Below the pieces are notes generated by a model. It had not been told where the DNA came from, searched no databases, and saw only the letters and a list, made by a program, of their open reading frames with translations. The position numbers and the translations under genes are program-made. A stretch of DNA of 64,000 bases from Pedobacter kyonggii (GTDB lineage Bacteria; Bacteroidota; Bacteroidia; Sphingobacteriales; Sphingobacteriaceae): positions 93,960 through 157,959 of the forward strand of contig NZ_SIXF01000012.1 in the NCBI RefSeq assembly GCF_004310665.1, given 5' to 3'. Below, piece by piece: positions 63,635 through 64,000 of this stretch. Numbering within the stretch: position 1 is the stretch's first letter; each line of letters begins with the position of its first letter.

Positions 63635-64000
63635 GAGGTCGATTATGTATGTTGTCATCCTGAATGCAGTGAAGGATCTTTTGATTTCAATAAAAGAGTG
63701 TCATCCGATAGCTCCTAAAATCCGCATGTCTGTCGTAATCTGAATATTACTAAGTTCTAAAAATGAATATCACCTGATTTTATTCCGCGATAATTATATT
63801 TATAGGCGGAAGTTCATTTTTGATTGGCATTTCTGAACAGATTTGGGGTCGAAATTTTATTTTAGGCATAAAAATGAAATAGACATCCCCTCCTGGCTAT
63901 ATTTCAGGTAACATATTAGCGCTAAGTATTTCTTTTAGTGATCCTGATGCTATGGGTAGCTATGATCTATTGAGTAAATTCTTAATTTCAGCTGTCTGCC
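63635..64000. other. 366-base tail with a repeat half-element and no clear gene
   Basis: After the fucosidase there is a half-copy of the TGTCATyCTGAA repeat (listed separately), then a second TGTCATCC at 63699. The remainder is AT-rich without a supported gene. One plus-strand frame is open from 63883 (after TAG) to the window end (38 codons, including SFSDPDAMGSYDLLSKFL), which might be the beginning of a gene continuing beyond. Confidence 0.4.
63653..63682. repeat. Half-copy of the TGTCATyCTGAAyGCAGTG repeat
   Basis: Starts TGTCATCCTGAATGCAGTG, nearly the left arm of the 14244 element with CCTGAAT in place of TCTGAAC. No facing right arm was found before the window end. Confidence 0.6.

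Noticed and set aside
1-64000. tRNA, rRNA, CRISPR array, or complete insertion sequence
   Set aside because: Intergenic regions were read on both strands; no cloverleaf, spaced direct-repeat array or transposase gene was seen.

Overview
The window looks like a chromosomal segment of a Bacteroidota bacterium, most likely a Pedobacter-like member of the Sphingobacteriaceae. The signs are three SusC/SusD outer-membrane uptake pairs, a PorP/SprF protein beside a giant PKD protein with a gliding-type (CHU_C) C-terminus, promoter boxes of the Bacteroidota type (TAnnTTTG), A-rich translation starts without Shine-Dalgarno sequences, and futalosine-pathway menaquinone genes. About 46 genes are called. 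I saw no rRNA, tRNA, CRISPR array, phage or complete insertion sequence.

Layout. 1-3.9 kb: an exported bleomycin-hydrolase-type peptidase (cut by the window edge), L-serine dehydratase, an RDD membrane protein and an MgtC-type protein. 3.9-10.8 kb: a two-gene unit of a 1984-residue secreted PKD protein and its PorP/SprF partner. 11.1-13.2 kb: groES-groL. 13.4-15.7 kb: a DUF4130/TIGR03915 protein and its radical SAM partner (TIGR03916), separated by a short inverted-repeat element. 15.7-22.8 kb: small housekeeping and hypothetical genes, a THUMP methyltransferase, a DUF3127 protein and a two-component system. 22.8-24.4 kb: a sparse stretch with one lipoprotein gene and two possible coding remnants. 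24.4-28.1 kb: mqnB, mqnD, then a 6-pyruvoyltetrahydropterin synthase/QueD-type gene, folE and fabD. 28.2-32.9 kb: a very large orphan sensor kinase and a coiled-coil membrane protein.

33-40.4 kb is an amino-sugar and cell-wall recycling locus: a GHL10-type hydrolase, a LacI regulator, a NagX-like acyltransferase, a NagB/PIG-L fusion and AnmK. 40.5-57 kb holds three SusC/SusD systems and a DeoR regulator. 57-63.6 kb holds a metallophosphatase/beta-propeller fusion, a PorT-like barrel, a small conserved protein, an S41 protease with a PDZ domain and a GH29 alpha-L-fucosidase.

The most interesting signal is regulatory. The second and third susC genes each have two clusters of TTGC-headed units spaced exactly 10 bp apart, one on each side of a shared TTTG + eight-T core. 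The element spacings differ between the two promoters by 11-12 bp, about one helical turn. The DeoR gene is divergent from one of these promoters, so a single regulator may control both uptake systems. Other points of note are a 178-bp MITE-like element with 23-bp perfect terminal inverted repeats and relatives elsewhere in the window, and a NagB domain in which Thr replaces the usual catalytic Asp.
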